Origin: Vigna angularis
Taxonomy: Eukaryota > Streptophyta > Magnoliopsida > Fabales > Fabaceae
Assembly: GCF_016808095.1 (NCBI RefSeq)
Contig: NC_068973.1
Coordinates: forward strand, 18,209,501-18,273,500
Direction of reading: 5' to 3'
Length of the DNA: 64,000 nucleotides
Under the pieces are notes generated by a model. It had not been told where the DNA came from, ran no database searches, and saw only the letters and a list, made by a program, of their open reading frames with translations. Positions 11,176 to 24,260 of this stretch are shown piece after piece. The number at the start of each line of letters is the position of its first letter. Position 1 is the stretch's first letter. The translations under genes and the position numbers were made by a program.

Positions 11176-13058
11176 ATGGATTTGGACGATTTCCGATCCA
11201 TATTGGACACCTCGGGCGTCGACGTCTGGATGTTCATCGACGCTGCAATCGCCGTCGCCTCCGCGGACTGCGCTGCCGAATTGAAGCGCCGCCGCGACTC
11301 CATCGTGGAGAGTCTCTACTCCGCCACAGCCGCGCCTCCGCAGTGCCGCAATTGTGGCGACGGCCACCGCCTCAGGCCCAACGGCCACCAAGTCGCGAAG
11401 CAGAACAGCCCTAGCCCTAGCCCCGAACGGCAACCTCAGCGACGCGCCGCCGCCGCTACAGCCAATTCCCCTGCGACGCCGCAGTCTCTGGAAAACGATG
11501 ACGGCGGCGAGGAGTTGGATCCTTACGGTGGTTTGTTCGACGACGAACAGAAGAAGATTCTAGATATTAAAGAGCAACTCGAAGAGCCTGACCAGGTATT
11601 GTTAATTGTTCTATTCAACTTTTTTTTTTTTATATTGAGATTACAAGTTCAATTAATGTTTTCTTTTAATTTGGCTTGCTTTGTTTCTCTTTTGTAGTCT
11701 GAAGATTCCTTGGTGGAGTTGCTGCAAAGCCTTGCGGACATGGATATTACATTCCAAGCTTTGAAGGTAAGTTAATTTTCTTTTGAAACCTTTTTCTTTT
11801 TTAATTTTGTATGAATCACTTCACAGTGTTTGAAGTTTGATTCCTGTAGGAAACTGACATCGGGAGGCACGTGAATCGGTTACGGAAGCATCCTTCAAAC
11901 GACGTTCGTCGATTGGTGAAGCTGCTTGTCAGGTTTAGGAAGATATATAAAAATAATTTCACTTTTTTTGCGGAATTTAATGTTGTCGTATTGCAAGAGT
12001 TTTAATCTATTGACTTGATTAATTTATTTTTTTGTATTTGCAGGAAGTGGAAGGAAATTGTGGATGAGTGGGTGAAGTTGAATCCACAGGGAGGAAGCAA
12101 CACTCTGATGGGTAATCTTGATTATCGATTAATTATTAATTATTAGGTTAATATTGAGGATTTTTAGAGTGCATGTGAAATTATTAATGATAATTAATGA
12201 TGATGTTGGTGGGGTATTGACAGCTGATGGAGACTCGCCTGTGCAGAAAACCACCCAAAATGGGCATCATCATCAGGTTGAGGTCAAAGAAATCTTTTTC
12301 GGCGGAGTGCTTTTTTTTTTTTTTTGAAAGTTGAGCTAATAATATTCATTCTTCTTCTATTCCTTTTGCAGATTCCTGATTTTGCATACTCGCCAAATCC
12401 ACACAGTGAGTATAGTATAAGCATATTGGCATCTGATTCAAATCTTTTTGGATACTGTAGTTCACTTCTCATTGATATAGCGGCCTATATGCTGACGCAG
12501 ATGGGAGTTCAGGTTCTGACCGTAACAACTCTGAAGCAGAACACAAACCGAAGGTGATTCCGCGCAGTGAAGCTCGGCCAAAACCCACGCCTGCACCGTC
12601 AGTTTCAACCCCTGCTTCCGCTTCTCAAAACGTATGGATATGATTTCTCAACCATTTTGGTGTTCTCTGAAATATGAATGTGATGGTGGGTTTATCTGTC
12701 AAGGTAAAAGGGTCTTTAAGTGGTCCTCACATAGTGTTGAATGGTTGCAGAGACAAAGGCAGAGCAGTTTTGACGCGGAGAGGCTTGCTTCTGCCAGAAG
12801 GCGGCTTCAAGAGAACTACAAAGAGGCTGAAAATGGTGGAATTTTCGTCTCTATAATTTTCATTTTCATGCTGTGATATTTCTTTATCTCTCTCTCTATA
12901 TAACTGACGTGTAATTTGGTGTGTTTGTGCGGTGTATAGCCAAAAGGCAAAGAACTATTCAGGTTATGGACATCAATGAGTTACCAAAGTCAAAACCCAA
13001 GAATGCCTTCTTTGGGAAGAACAAAGGTGGTGGTGGTTCTCAGGGAAGGCACTGGTGA
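11176..13058 (+). CDS. MED26C: TFIIS N-terminal-domain protein, Mediator subunit MED26-like (nine exons)
   Basis: Exons with GT-AG borders and kept phase: 11176-11595, 11698-11766, 11850-11932, 12044-12111, 12224-12276, 12372-12405, 12501-12631, 12751-12835 and 12940-13058, giving 353 aa. The N-terminus is [27 protein letters not shown]-terminal (LW/MED26-type) helical domain spans about residues 115-200 and includes [55 protein letters not shown] and [14 protein letters not shown]. The tail is basic, with [13 protein letters not shown] and a C-terminal [18 protein letters not shown]. In this family the domain links elongation factors to RNA polymerase II through Mediator in the nucleus. It resembles Arabidopsis MED26c (At5g05140); b or c assignment needs a tree. 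No breaks are seen. The leader is probably within about 10750-11175. Confidence 0.9.
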
Positions 13059-16000
13059 TGATAGTGAAGCACGTATCCATTGTTGGTGGTGCCATTTTGC
13101 GTGTAAAAAAACACAGCCTTGTGGCGGTGCCGGATAAGTCCCAAATCCTGTTCATCATCCCTGTGGATTTTTCCTCCGCTCATAAACTTTTTTTTTTCCT
13201 TGTGGTTTTTATTTAAGTTAATAATAACCGAAGAAAAGAACTCCTCAATATTTTTTTTTCTTGAAAGGGGGTCGAACCCGCGTTTGTCGGTTTGTTGAGG
13301 AGCACGTGATTTCAGGAAACAAGATAGGGATGGTACGGGGGTAGGCTAGAAGAGGGTTTTCCTTATGGTTAGAAAACATCGTTTTTGAGGGTGAAGTTTG
13401 AATTCTGGTACATTAGGTTTTAGGGATGGTTTACTCCATTAATTGCAATTTTTTCTTGAAGAAAAACAACAAACGGAAGTCAAGAAATGATAAGAGTATA
13501 TGCATTTGCTCCGGGTGGGTGGGAATTAGTTGGGTGGATTAATGATGGGGTCTTGAGTCTTAAGCTTTAGGATGTTGACACCTTCACAACCTGCTTAATG
13601 AGTTCGAATCCTTTGCCGTAAAAAATGTGTTTTATTTGGTGCAGCAAGCCATTTACGACCTTTGTCTAATAATTGAAACACCACAAATGGACAAAAAGCC
13701 TTGCGTTACGGGGTGCTTCTGTCAATAGAAAATTCTTCTAATGATCTATTGTTTGTTAAGCTATACACAGTTAGGCACTTATTAGTCATACAAGTTACAT
13801 AACATGTTCCTTGTGTTACACAAATTCGGCTTCCTGGTACTTTCATTATTCCATGACAATTTGCACTTTTACTCGGAAAGTTGAATTTGTTGCGGAGGCA
13901 TGTTAGGTAGTAGGTAATTAGTATGACAAATAAATCATTTACTGCATTTAATATTTCACACTTACTCCAAAAATTTCTTTTGTGCCTTTTCAGTACGCCG
14001 TCACTTTTGGGCCTAGTACGGTGGTCATTTTGGGCTTTATTAGTACATTACATCACTATCCCAATTTCTTTTAGTGTCCCCTCCATTCTTCATGCAATTT
14101 CATAGACGTGATTTTTTTTAAATTGCATAATTTAAAAATTTATTCTGAACTATCAAGCTTGAAAATCTATTTCGAAAAAACTTTATTCGAAGATTTATTG
14201 AAGATGTTTTCTAAATTCAAATGCATTTTTTGATTCTGCATATTATAATGTAAAATTTTGGAGTATATTTATGGATTCAGAAATGTATTTTAAGTTATTT
14301 AATATAAAATATATTTGAATATTGTGAAATTCGGAATATGTCTTCAAATTTTTCAATTTGAAAATCTAATGCATAGAATATTTTAGATTTTCCCAAATAT
14401 CCCATGGAAATGCATGAGCATGAGGTGAAAAAAAAACAACTGCATCAACTTCCACTTATTTTCAATCAGGTTTTTCATATTGAAAGCAAATGTTAGAGAT
14501 TATGCTTTACGGAAATGAAAGTTGGTGAATTTAGTTATTTTAAAATCGACCAATTTATTCCATATTTGTGTGATTCATTGTAGGTGAATGTCTTGTGAAA
14601 AATTTGCTCTATCAATTGAGGTTTTCTAAAGCTTGTATTATATGATATGATTATCCTAACTCACTAATAACATTGCCTTTTTATTTTGAAAATTCATACA
14701 TTAACGAAGGATAAAATGTTTTCCACTTTGTCATGCATCTATGACTGCAAATAAATTTTCAGGTGATGAAATATTAAATGATACCATGTTCTGAAGTCAC
14801 AACTAGTGCTATAGGAAGGTAAGACATGTTAAAACTCATTAATAAATCTGGTAGCTCTAAAAAAACATACTTTCTATTTTGAAGATAATATCTGACTATG
14901 AGCACAGTTTTTGTAATCTCAACATCAATAATATTTTAAGTCAAAGGATATATATAATAGTAATGATAGAAGACATTTTCTTTCAAAAATTATCTCTTTA
15001 GAAGACAAGAGTCAAAAGTAAGTTTGTAATAAAAGCGATTTTCTTTAGAAGACACCAGAAATGCAATGTTAACACAAGTGTTATATATATTTAACATTAC
15101 ATTAAAACTTAATATCTTAAAGTAAATATACTCTTTGAACAAGTAAAGTTTTGACTAAGAAAAATAATTAAGAAATGAAGATGAAAATAACAAAAAGTAA
15201 ATAAAAATCAATATTTAAAATATGTAAAAAATTAAAAAAAAAATAGAATAAAATATGTAAGTAAACATTTTAAAAAAATTATTCAATGTTAATTCATTAA
15301 AATGTTTTCAAAATATTAAGATATATAAGAGGTGCAAATTGATCGCATACATTGTTTAATTATACAGTTGTATATAATATTTCTAATTTAAATAAAAATA
15401 CAATGGTTTAACCAATTTAGAATAAAATAATTCTATTGAAGGATGAAATAAAAGTTAAAAAAGTATTGGTACATATTCATGCTTTCCAAATGCTTTATAT
15501 CGGAAACAACGTCAATGGGCTATGTCAACACCTAATTTAGTTGTTGTAAAAATTTTATTATTTTATATACTAATTTCAAATTTAATATATTGTATGTAAA
15601 GACTTATAAAATAATATTTTAGAATTAATGGTGTATTTAAAACTAATGAGATTTAATTATTTTAATAATAAAATGTTTAAGTATAAATAAAATTTTTATA
15701 AATAAGTTTTATTATTTTAAAATATTTTATTTCTTTAGAAATCATTTTTATAGAATTCTTTTATTCTTTTTCTAGGTTATCTTATTATCCGTTGTCTATT
15801 TGAAGATTGGAGGTCGTTTGATAATTCTTGGTGAGTCTTTCTTTTTGTCTTATAGTTTCTCTATCTTGTAAGTTGAAATTTTGCTTTTGTTTTTTCTTTA
15901 GTAGATATTGTCCTAATTTGCATGTGACTTTCTCTTGGTTGCATGTGAAGTTTTAATTTTCTATATGAGTTTTTGTTGATTAGTGATCATAATGGTATAT

Positions 16001-16680
16001 CCTAATAATTCTAATGATGTTTCTATATGTTGATAGAGCATCATGTGGAGTATAAGAGTTTTGGTATTCTTAAAGCTACTTAAACGATCTTTCTAAGGTG
16101 AGGGAAACTAAAATTTTATGTTTATGATATGCTTGTTTGGGGTTATTGTTGAATATAAGTTAGAATTTCTGCTTTGATGGGTTTGGATTGATTTGTAGTT
16201 TATTTTGCATCTGTGATACTTTGATAGATCATGTGTTGATAGAATTGAACTGTGAAATTGATGTCCTTTTTCATATAGTTATAAATTTTTGTTATTGAAA
16301 AATTTACTTTATGATATTTGACTAGCTAATCTAATATAGGTTTAGTTAAAAAAAATTATGATATGTAAAGTGTTTGATACCGTGAATTAGCTCAAGGAAG
16401 GTCAATTTTCACAAATCAAACTCAAAGTAGATTTTTTGTGAATTGGGATGAAGTTGGACACCATTGAGATATTTACTTCTCTGAGTTGGTCGCTGATGGG
16501 TGAGGGTTCCTCTTGCTAGGTGATACCAAACTCAAATAGCTCACTGACTTGGTGTCGCTATGTACCAATCATAACCGTTGGGCGCCAAAAAATCCAAATA
16601 AATCTTAGGAACTCCATGGGTTCTCTTGCTGAGCCACCATTGGACTCGTTAGGTGCCATTTAGTTTCCATTGTGTGTTAC
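13059..16680. other. Intergenic DNA with no gene recognised
   Basis: The first few hundred bases are the likely 3' UTR of the MED26-like gene. After that the DNA is AT-rich, without a domain-bearing frame. A GTTCGAATCC word near 13602 looks like a tRNA/SINE B box, but no A box or cloverleaf goes with it. Confidence 0.5.
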
Positions 16681-17110
16681 TCTTTTAGGATTTGTCCGAT
16701 TTCAAACAGGGCAGACTCAGTCAAATTCAACAAAATTTCGCCTCCAATCGAAATTCGACCAAGTTAGACCGAACCAAAATTTAGCTAATTTGGAACAAGT
16801 CAGCCTTAGCCATCTTTCGGTTGAGTCTACCTGATTCAAAATTCAGTTGAATTCAACCAAGTTGGCCCTTATCGAAATTTGGTCGAATTTGGCTTAGCCG
16901 ACCTGTCTCGACCTACAACCTAAGTCGATTTGTTTAGATAATCAATTTGTGTTGACCAGTCTCGACCTTCGGCTTGGATTGCCCATCTCAATCTTTGGCC
17001 TAGGCCAACCTTCTCGACCTTCGACCTTTGCCGTCCGTTTCAAACTTCGGTCTAGGCTGGCCAATCTCGAGTTTCAACCTATGTCGGTTTGGTTTGGCCT
17101 TCGGCCCCAG
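16680..17110. repeat. Degenerate minisatellite (TCTCGACCTTCGGCCTAGG type), left part
   Basis: Imperfect units of about 36 bp built on CTCGACCTTCGGCCTAGGT/TCGGCC recur across the stretch. The same repeat resumes at about 18830 after a Copia LTR, so one array has been split by an insertion. Confidence 0.65.
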
Positions 17111-17112
17111 AC

Positions 17113-18805
17113 GAAATGCTAAACGACTAATAAGTTAATGTGTCTAAGAAAGTTATGCTAAACACGTAACTTATATTGTACCCAAGGGGTATTGAATTAA
17201 ACTCTCGAGAAGACAGAAAAAGTGTCAAGATTATGTCTTTGAAAAACACCCTAAAAACCTTAAACCTAGAACGTAAAAGAAAACACAACATGCTAAATGC
17301 CTTTACTCTAAGAAGGAAAAATCATGAAAAACGTTTACATCAGTCTAGATGATACCATGAGTTAAAATTGTTACTTCATCTAACGATGAAGTTCTTTCTC
17401 AATGTTTGGTATCTCTAAACGAAAAGCTTAATTGTCAAACACTACCTCAATAGTAGAAAATGAAAAACACTTTGTTGTTCTAAGTAAGCATTAAATGATA
17501 TTAAATGCTTAATGTTCAAAAACAACAATCTGGTGCATGCACAATCTATTCTATTCTTTACATAAAACCTACTCTACACGCATCCACATGCTTCATTCAA
17601 AATATTAAAAGTGGGCGTTAGAGATAAATGAGATATTCAAGGAATGTTCTTCACTTGAGAAGTAGTGTCTAAAAGAAAGTACAACATACTTCAAGCAAAA
17701 TACTGAAAAAGCAACTCTGCTTTGACAAGTTGACTTTAACCAACAACTGTTGTACATGAAGAAAGAGAAGACAAAAGAATCAAGGCTAAAATCTCAGTCT
17801 AACGGATATTTTATCAAGAGCCTTTAAATAGAAGAACACTCAAAGCAAGAATAAAGAGGATAATATATAACAAAAATATTCATCCTGAGAAAAAAATTAA
17901 AAATATAAGTACAAAAGAGCTCAAGAAAAAGACAATATCTGAGAAGAAAAAGAAGTGAAGCAATATTCTCAAGCTTCATTGTAAATTTTCTTACTGTTGT
18001 AAGAAAGAGAGAAAAAGAGAAAAGAGAGAAACACCTACGAGTGTTTTGACTGTATTGTATTGTACACATATCCTCTCTACGAGAGTAATAGTCTAAATGA
18101 CTTGTAAGCAATCATTGATTGCAATTCTGAAGAGAATTAAAACACTTGTTGAACTCAGTAGAGTTAAGGAAATCTAGGTTGTGTTATCTAGTACCAGGAG
18201 TGATGCGAATACTCCACTGATCTAGGGTAACAGAAGGTCATTCGCTGATCAGGGATACTAGAAGTGGTGTGAGTACTCATCTATTGTAAGGTAACGAGAG
18301 ATTATTTGTTGACTGGGGATACTAGGAGTGGTGCAAATACTCACCTAGTCTAGGGTAATGAAAGGTTATTCACTGACTGAGAATACCATGAGTGGTGGTT
18401 GTAATCTTGTTGAAGATTATAGTGGAACCTTCTGTGGATATAGGAGATTGGTCGTAGCTTAGTTAGAGTGGACTAGTATAAAAATATTTGTGCAATTATT
18501 TTTTACTTTTGTCTAAACGCTTCTCTTATTAAAAACCTGTAGCTACATTTTATTTCTACATACAAGTAACTTCTGCACTAAATGATTCTCATTTAACTAA
18601 GGAAGTTCTTATAAACATTACATCGTATATTGTGAATAACACGTAAAAAGGAAACTATCTTTCACAATCATTTACAAGGTCGAGTGTTTAAATACTTATT
18701 TGACAAATTTAATACTCGACGAACGTGCTATATCAAAACGGTTGTGAAAAGATTTTTCCATTAACATTATTCAACCCTTTCTTCTAGTGTTTTTTAGGTA
18801 CTTCA
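17113..18805 (+). mobile_element. SIRE-like Copia LTR copy, 5'-truncated
   Basis: It aligns by eye with the LTRs at 3288-6006 and 7504-9395: GTGTCTAAGAAAGTTA near its start corresponds to a point about 250 bp inside the full LTR. Shared text includes a GGGCGTTAGAGATAAA-type string, GAGTGGTGCAAATACTCACC and the terminal TTTTTTAGGTACTTCA. No TSD was found, consistent with loss of the 5' end. Confidence 0.6.
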
Positions 18806-18829
18806 CTCAAGATCAACTTGTCTCTATGT

Positions 18830-19300
18830 TCAGCCCGAGTCAGCCAATCTTGCCTTGCTGCATAGGCTGACTTATCTCGTCCTTTGGCTCAGCCCAACCT
18901 ATCTCCTCCTTCGACCTAGGCTGACACATCTCCACCTTGAGCTCGAGCTAGCTCGTCTTCGCCTTGAGCCTAGGCGGGGTCGTTTGGACCTTCAACCCAT
19001 TTTGATCCATCTCAATTTTTGACTTAGGTCGGTTCATTTTTGCCTTCGACCGAAACTAGTTTGTATTGGCCTTCGGCCTAAGTCGACCCTTCTTGGCCTT
19101 CAGCCAGGGTTGACTCGTCTTTACATTTGGTTGGGGTCTATGTTCGGTTAAAGTTGACCCGTCTCTACGTTCATCTCGAGTTGGCCTATCTCGGCCCTCA
19201 AAATAGGTTGCTCGTTTCGGCCTTCTGCTTGGGTCAACCAGTCTTGGCCTTTGGCCTGAGTTTGACCATCTTAGTCTTTGGCTTATATTCGCACACTTAT
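18830..19300. repeat. Degenerate minisatellite, right part
   Basis: Continuation of the array seen at 16680-17110, with GTCTCTACGTTCATCTCGAG-type and CTTCGGCCTAAGTCGACC-type units in about 36-bp periodicity. Confidence 0.65.
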
Positions 19301-20468
19301 ATTTCTCTCTCTTTCGTGCGTCGCATCTCATTTCCCTTTTGTGCTTTCCTCACGCATCTCATTTCTCCCAGTACACACAAACCACCCTCTCCCTCTACCT
19401 TTCCTCTGAATCTATCCAACAGCACACAAAGGCACACAACCCCTCGTGCTTCCGTCTCCCTTCGGTTTCCTCTTCCACTGTTGACTCTTGCACACAGAGC
19501 TCGTCCATTCTCGCACACAAAGCTCGTCCCACTGTTGTCCCACTGCAGTCATGCGAAGGTGGTGCTTCCAATCTCATTCTCTCTTTAGATGGTGTGGTTT
19601 GCTTGTTTTTGATTTTAGAGTTTTTTTTAATCGTTGTAGGAACATGACACACAAACAAATTTTCTTCTGGTTAAGGTTTGAATGCCAGAGAGACAGAGGA
19701 GCTCCAGCGCCAACCAATAGAGCAAACACCCACCCAGCATCCTTACGAGTACCCAACATCCCTACGAGGTTGGTATGTGTTGTTTTTATACATGGCAGAA
19801 GTTGTTTGGTACATTTGTAATGCAAATCTGTGTGAATCTGATATGGAGAATCGATTGGGGCTGAATCGAATGTCCATAACCGATTCAGCTTACATCAGAT
19901 GTCCAGATTTGATGTGTTCTTTAAAATATTCTGTTATAATAATTTTAAATTTTCTGTTTTAATTTTTTTAAATGTTCTGTTATAATTATTTTGAACTTTC
20001 AATTATAATTTTTTAATTTTTAGTTATTTGATTTTTATTTTAATAAAATTGTTTTAATTGAATTAATTATTTATTTATATAATGATTTGAATTAATTTTA
20101 TTTATTTTGAATAAAACAATTTAGTTTGTATATATTTAATAATTATTTTTAATTTTTTTAATTTTATAGAATGTATAGTTTGTTATTTGTAATAATATAT
20201 TAAGGAATTAGTTAAATTGATTAAATTTATTTGTTGTTTAATTATTTATTTTTAATTTGTTTTAAAGTTTTTTTTATAGTTAGAAGATTTTTTGTTACTT
20301 TTTTTTCTGAAATATTAGATTTTTATAATTAGTTAACAAAATTTAATTGCTTTATTATAATTATTATTTTTTAGAAATTTAAGTTATTTATTTTGTAATA
20401 ATATATTATTTAATTTTATAATGAATTAGTTAAATTGATTTTATTTTAAATAAATTGTTTTTAACTGT
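19301..20468. other. No gene recognised
   Basis: A C/T-rich stretch (19290-19560) has open frames on both strands with low-complexity Ser/Pro/Thr products and no domain. It is followed by a strongly T/A-rich stretch. Confidence 0.45.
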
Positions 20469-20541
20469 TGGTAACCATTAAATAGGCTTTTGCAATGTAG
20501 TGGTGTTGTTAATGACATTGTTCGTTAAAACACTTAAGGGT
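20469..20541 (+). repeat. 73-bp segment repeated at 24679-24751
   Basis: GTTGGTAACCATTAAATAGG through GTTAAAACACTTAA is present here and again at 24679-24751 with three or so differences. At 24.7 kb it leads directly into the duplicated block beginning GACACA, so the 20.5 kb copy may be the severed left flank of the 23.79 kb block. Confidence 0.7.
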
Positions 20542-20640
20542 GTTACTCCCTCGACCACTACACACTACTCCCTCCACCTCCACCTCCTCATCCCTCTTTT
20601 ACCCTTTAGTAATATTTAAACGGATGTGAATATGCATTGA

Positions 20641-20736
20641 ATTCTTAAACGGATGTCAACATTCGTATACAGATATCCGTTAAAGGAAAAACAAATGTCA
20701 ATATCCATCCATGGATGTTGACATCCGTTTAAGAAT
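20641..20736. repeat. Perfect 22-bp inverted repeat
   Basis: The 22 nt at 20641-20662 (ATTCTTAAACGG...CAACAT) are exactly reverse-complemented at 20715-20736, with a 52-nt spacer. Shorter ACGGATGT/ACATCCGT words occur around it (20621, 20750), suggesting subterminal repeats of a DNA transposon. Confidence 0.75.
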
Positions 20737-21538
20737 TGAGGGTTCACGGAAGTTAACATCCGTCCATCCACATATTTTATTATACATGAAAGGAGAGAGA
20801 AGAAATGGGAGGTAAAATTAAGAGTTATTATTTTATATCTCTTCTACAATTGCAGGTGCCGCCATGTACACATACAACAACGCTTCCCTCCCACGCTCTG
20901 TCAAATTCCTCGCACATTTTCTCTCTCCGTAGGACACATCCACGCCGTCGCCAATGCAGTACGTCACCCCTCATCAGCTGCAACACCACTAAGTTGCCCT
21001 AGGCGAGTTTGATTCAGAGGCGAGTTCGAATAACACGTACAACAGCTGCAGACCGCATGATTGCAGCCAAACGGGCGTGATCGCTTTGCAGGTCGAAGAA
21101 AGCTGCTTTTATCACATGGCCAACTCTTTGTAGACTCGAGAATCCCTTCCACCAAATTCCATGCTCAAACCCCAACTAGAACATATTCCACATGCAATTT
21201 ATTTGCTTATATTTCCAAATGCACAATAATATAATGCCATAGGGGATAAATACCTAGACAAAACATTGGTAGAACTGTTAGATCATGTGCCCTTGCCCAG
21301 CTGCACCTCTAAATTGTTAATATTTATCTTGATTTTCTATAGTACTCTAATATTCTCCTATGTCTCCTTGAAAGAAAAAAATAAAAAGTTATTCTCTATA
21401 TGTTATCTTCATCCTATAGATTCTCTTTGTTTTTTACCCTCCTCCGAAAGATGGAATTTTTTAGTCTAACTGCTATCATTAAGAATTTCTCATTCTTTTT
21501 TCTTCAACTTTGTCAAATATTTATTCAACAATGTCGAA

Positions 21539-23365
21539 TGTAAGGTCTCGAAAATTTAAACCACTGCCACCTGTCAAATCACGTAATTATTACTCACAAA
21601 TCCTGTCCAGAAATTTTATTAAGAAACGCACCCACACCTCTTGTTCTTGACGCCATTTAATACACCATCGTCACACGTGCAGTGCCATTAAAACGCACTC
21701 ACACTCATTCTGCATGCAGCTGCCAAGTGTCACTTTGGAACATTCGAAAACGTTAGTGGAATCCAAGTGGCACCAGGCGAATGGACGTTCGTCCTACGTG
21801 GGAAGAGAAATCACTTTTCTGGAAAACACTCTCCCACTTCTCTGCATGTTTCATCTTCTTCCCCAAATTTCTGATTTCCAAATTCTCTACCTTCTCTCTA
21901 GAACTTCCACCTTCTCTCTACCATAACTTACCTTCTTCTTCTCCGATCAAATTTCAGAGACCGTAGAAGCAATCCAGACGTCATAAGCTTTCCATCAAAC
22001 CGAACAAGTTCAAGTTTTGAGTTCTGGTACGTTCGTCCCTTAGCTGTTCATTATTAGGGTTCATGCAAAAACCAAATATGGTTACATGCATTCTCTGTAT
22101 CTGAATCAAGTTTTGATTCTGGACTTTTGTTTTAGTTCCAAGAGTTGAGTGGTCTGAGGATAGAAGTGATAGTTGGGCGAATACGGATTTTCACGTTAGG
22201 ACGTTCGCTCACTACTGATCCAGGTAAGGGGAGCTTATTAAGTTTAATTCATGTGTATGTGTTGTGTCGTATGAATTGTATGAAATTATGAAGTATGAAA
22301 TGTGTATTTTTGATCCTTGATGTATGATCTGGATGATGGGATGATATATGAAATTTATGAGATGTGCTATGATATGAGTAGTTAAATGTATGAAGATTTA
22401 TGCTGAAAAATGAGTTACTGTAATTGAGACTGGAAATATGAAATACTATGAAAATGAACGTTCGTTATCGAACGGTCTTTGACCGTTCGGTATTTTGTAC
22501 TTTACTTGAAAACAGAATTCTTTCATTTGGAAAGAATACTGTGTTAGGACGAACGCCCTCTTCTATTAGTCTTACGTTTGAGCGTTCGGCCAAACGGAGA
22601 TACTCTGAGTATTAAGCGAGAAAGTGAGAAGCTTAGATAAATACCATCTTATATACTTAGTCATTCCTAAATAATTCCCTTCACTATGAATGTCTTATAC
22701 AATTTCCCTTTCTATTAATATTTTGCCTCAGCGATGGGTCTCGACCCAGAGCGTACGTCCTAAGTAGCGCTCGGTCTTATACCGAACGCTCGTCCTAAAA
22801 GTGTAAATGATAAGTAGCGCTCGGTTCTATACTGAACGCTCGTTCTTTCCGTAATTAACAACGAGCTGAAATAGCGTTCGTCCATAAAGTTAATTAGCGT
22901 TCGTCCAAACAGTAAATTTATATCCGCTACCGCGCTCGGTCATTGACTAGCGGTTAATACCTTTTATAAATTCGTATCCGTTTTAATATCTAAAAGTCTT
23001 ATGATGTCTTTATTCATTTGGATTCAATCTAATGTCCTTGAAATTAAATTATTCTAAGTATCAGTTGAATCACTCTAGAGTCAGTCCATTTAGTTGATTC
23101 AAGTGGTCACAACGTTCGTCCTCGGAAAGACGTTCGTTTTCCTTCTGTCAGAAACGAGTGTCTCTCGGTATCATATTAACGTTCGTCTTCATTATGAAGG
23201 GGGCTGAACGCTCGTCTTTTTATGAAAGTGGAACTAAGAATGAAAATGTGATTTAGAGGGAATTATATAATGTGCGAACCGTATATGAGATGAAACTTGC
23301 ATGTTTTAACTGTTAATTGTAATTAATTCTAATCTATGGTAATTACTATATTTTGGGATGTTACA
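21539..23365 (+). mobile_element. Solo LTR of a Ty3/Gypsy element, TSD TCGAA
   Basis: It starts TGTAAGGTCTCG, ends TTTTGGGATGTTACA and is flanked on both sides by TCGAA (21534-21538 and 23366-23370). Its 1827 bp are rich in ACGTTCGTCC/GAACGCTCGTCC words and contain no gag or pol. LTRs with such ends are common in legume chromovirus-type Gypsy elements; the lineage is inference. The minus-strand LTR at 58494-61526 has similar termini and the same GTTCGTCC vocabulary. Confidence 0.85.
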
Positions 23366-23939
23366 TCGAACCTTTATGAAATACATGATATTTCATATGT
23401 GGGTAAAATGGTTCATTTCATTTTCACTGTCATGAAATTTTCTGACAGTGGTCCAAACAGGGAAAAGTTATCAGCCTTCATATTTGTCTTTTTTAAATTT
23501 GAATGCGTTGGCCAAAGAGCTCACTGATTATTCTCCTTCCGCTCATGATGATAAATCATGATGAGTTTGTCTTTTTTATGAATTAAGATAAGAACATCTT
23601 TTACCCAGTGGTGCTGATGATCATACTAAGGGTAGAAATTAAAATAAAAAGGGAAGCATGCACGACCTGAGGAAGAGTAAATAAATAAAGTTAAAAAGTA
23701 AAAAAGGTTAATTTTGTAATTAAAAAAAATTATACAGAGTTGGGGAGGTAGAAGGAGCAAAGGTGGTGGTGGAGGGAGCAACACCCAACACTTAATAGAC
23801 ACAAATGTTTGCAAAAAAGCCCATTAATATTTTGGGCCATATCTCGTGGTTTTGGACCTTTTCTATAAATGATTGGTTTTTCCTATTCCTTCCCACATCT
23901 TTTTAAATTTGAAAATTATCCTTTGCAATTTTAAAAACC

Positions 23940-24260
23940 ATATAATATATTTTTTATATTTTAACAGATTTCGAAATTCGTTGAAAATTTTTTCCTTCTA
24001 CGGATTTTGAAATCTGTTAAAGAATTTTTTATTTAATATATTTCAAAATTCGTGGAAGCCTTTGAAAAATCCTTTAAGAGATTTCAAAATCCTTTGAAGG
24101 ATTTTTTTTCAACGAATTTTGAAATCTGTTGATATTTTTTTCTTTAACGAATTTCAAAATTCATTGAAATTTTTTTCGAAGTTTCAACGGATTTCAAAAT
24201 TTATTGAAACAAAAATGCTTCAAAAATTTTTGAAATTCATTGAAAAAAAACTTAATACTA
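23940..24260. repeat. Array of short palindromes (AACGGATTTCGAAATCCGTT type), first copy
   Basis: Roughly every 35-45 bp there is a near-palindrome of the form AACGRATTTYRAAATYCGTT, separated by T-rich or A-rich linkers (GAATTTTTT). About eight copies are visible. No protein is encoded. Confidence 0.7.

Noticed and set aside
13262..13612. tRNA-like GGTCGAACCC and GTTCGAATCC words
   Set aside because: No A box or acceptor-stem pairing found within 90 bp, so no tRNA gene or confident SINE is called.
17113..18805. Solo-LTR status for the third Copia LTR copy
   Set aside because: The 5' end is missing about 250 bp and no matching 5-bp flanks were found, so it is listed only as a truncated copy.
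19127..19820. Several overlapping frames of 90-150 codons
   Set aside because: Mutually overlapping on both strands, low complexity, no recognisable domain, and adjacent to minisatellite DNA.
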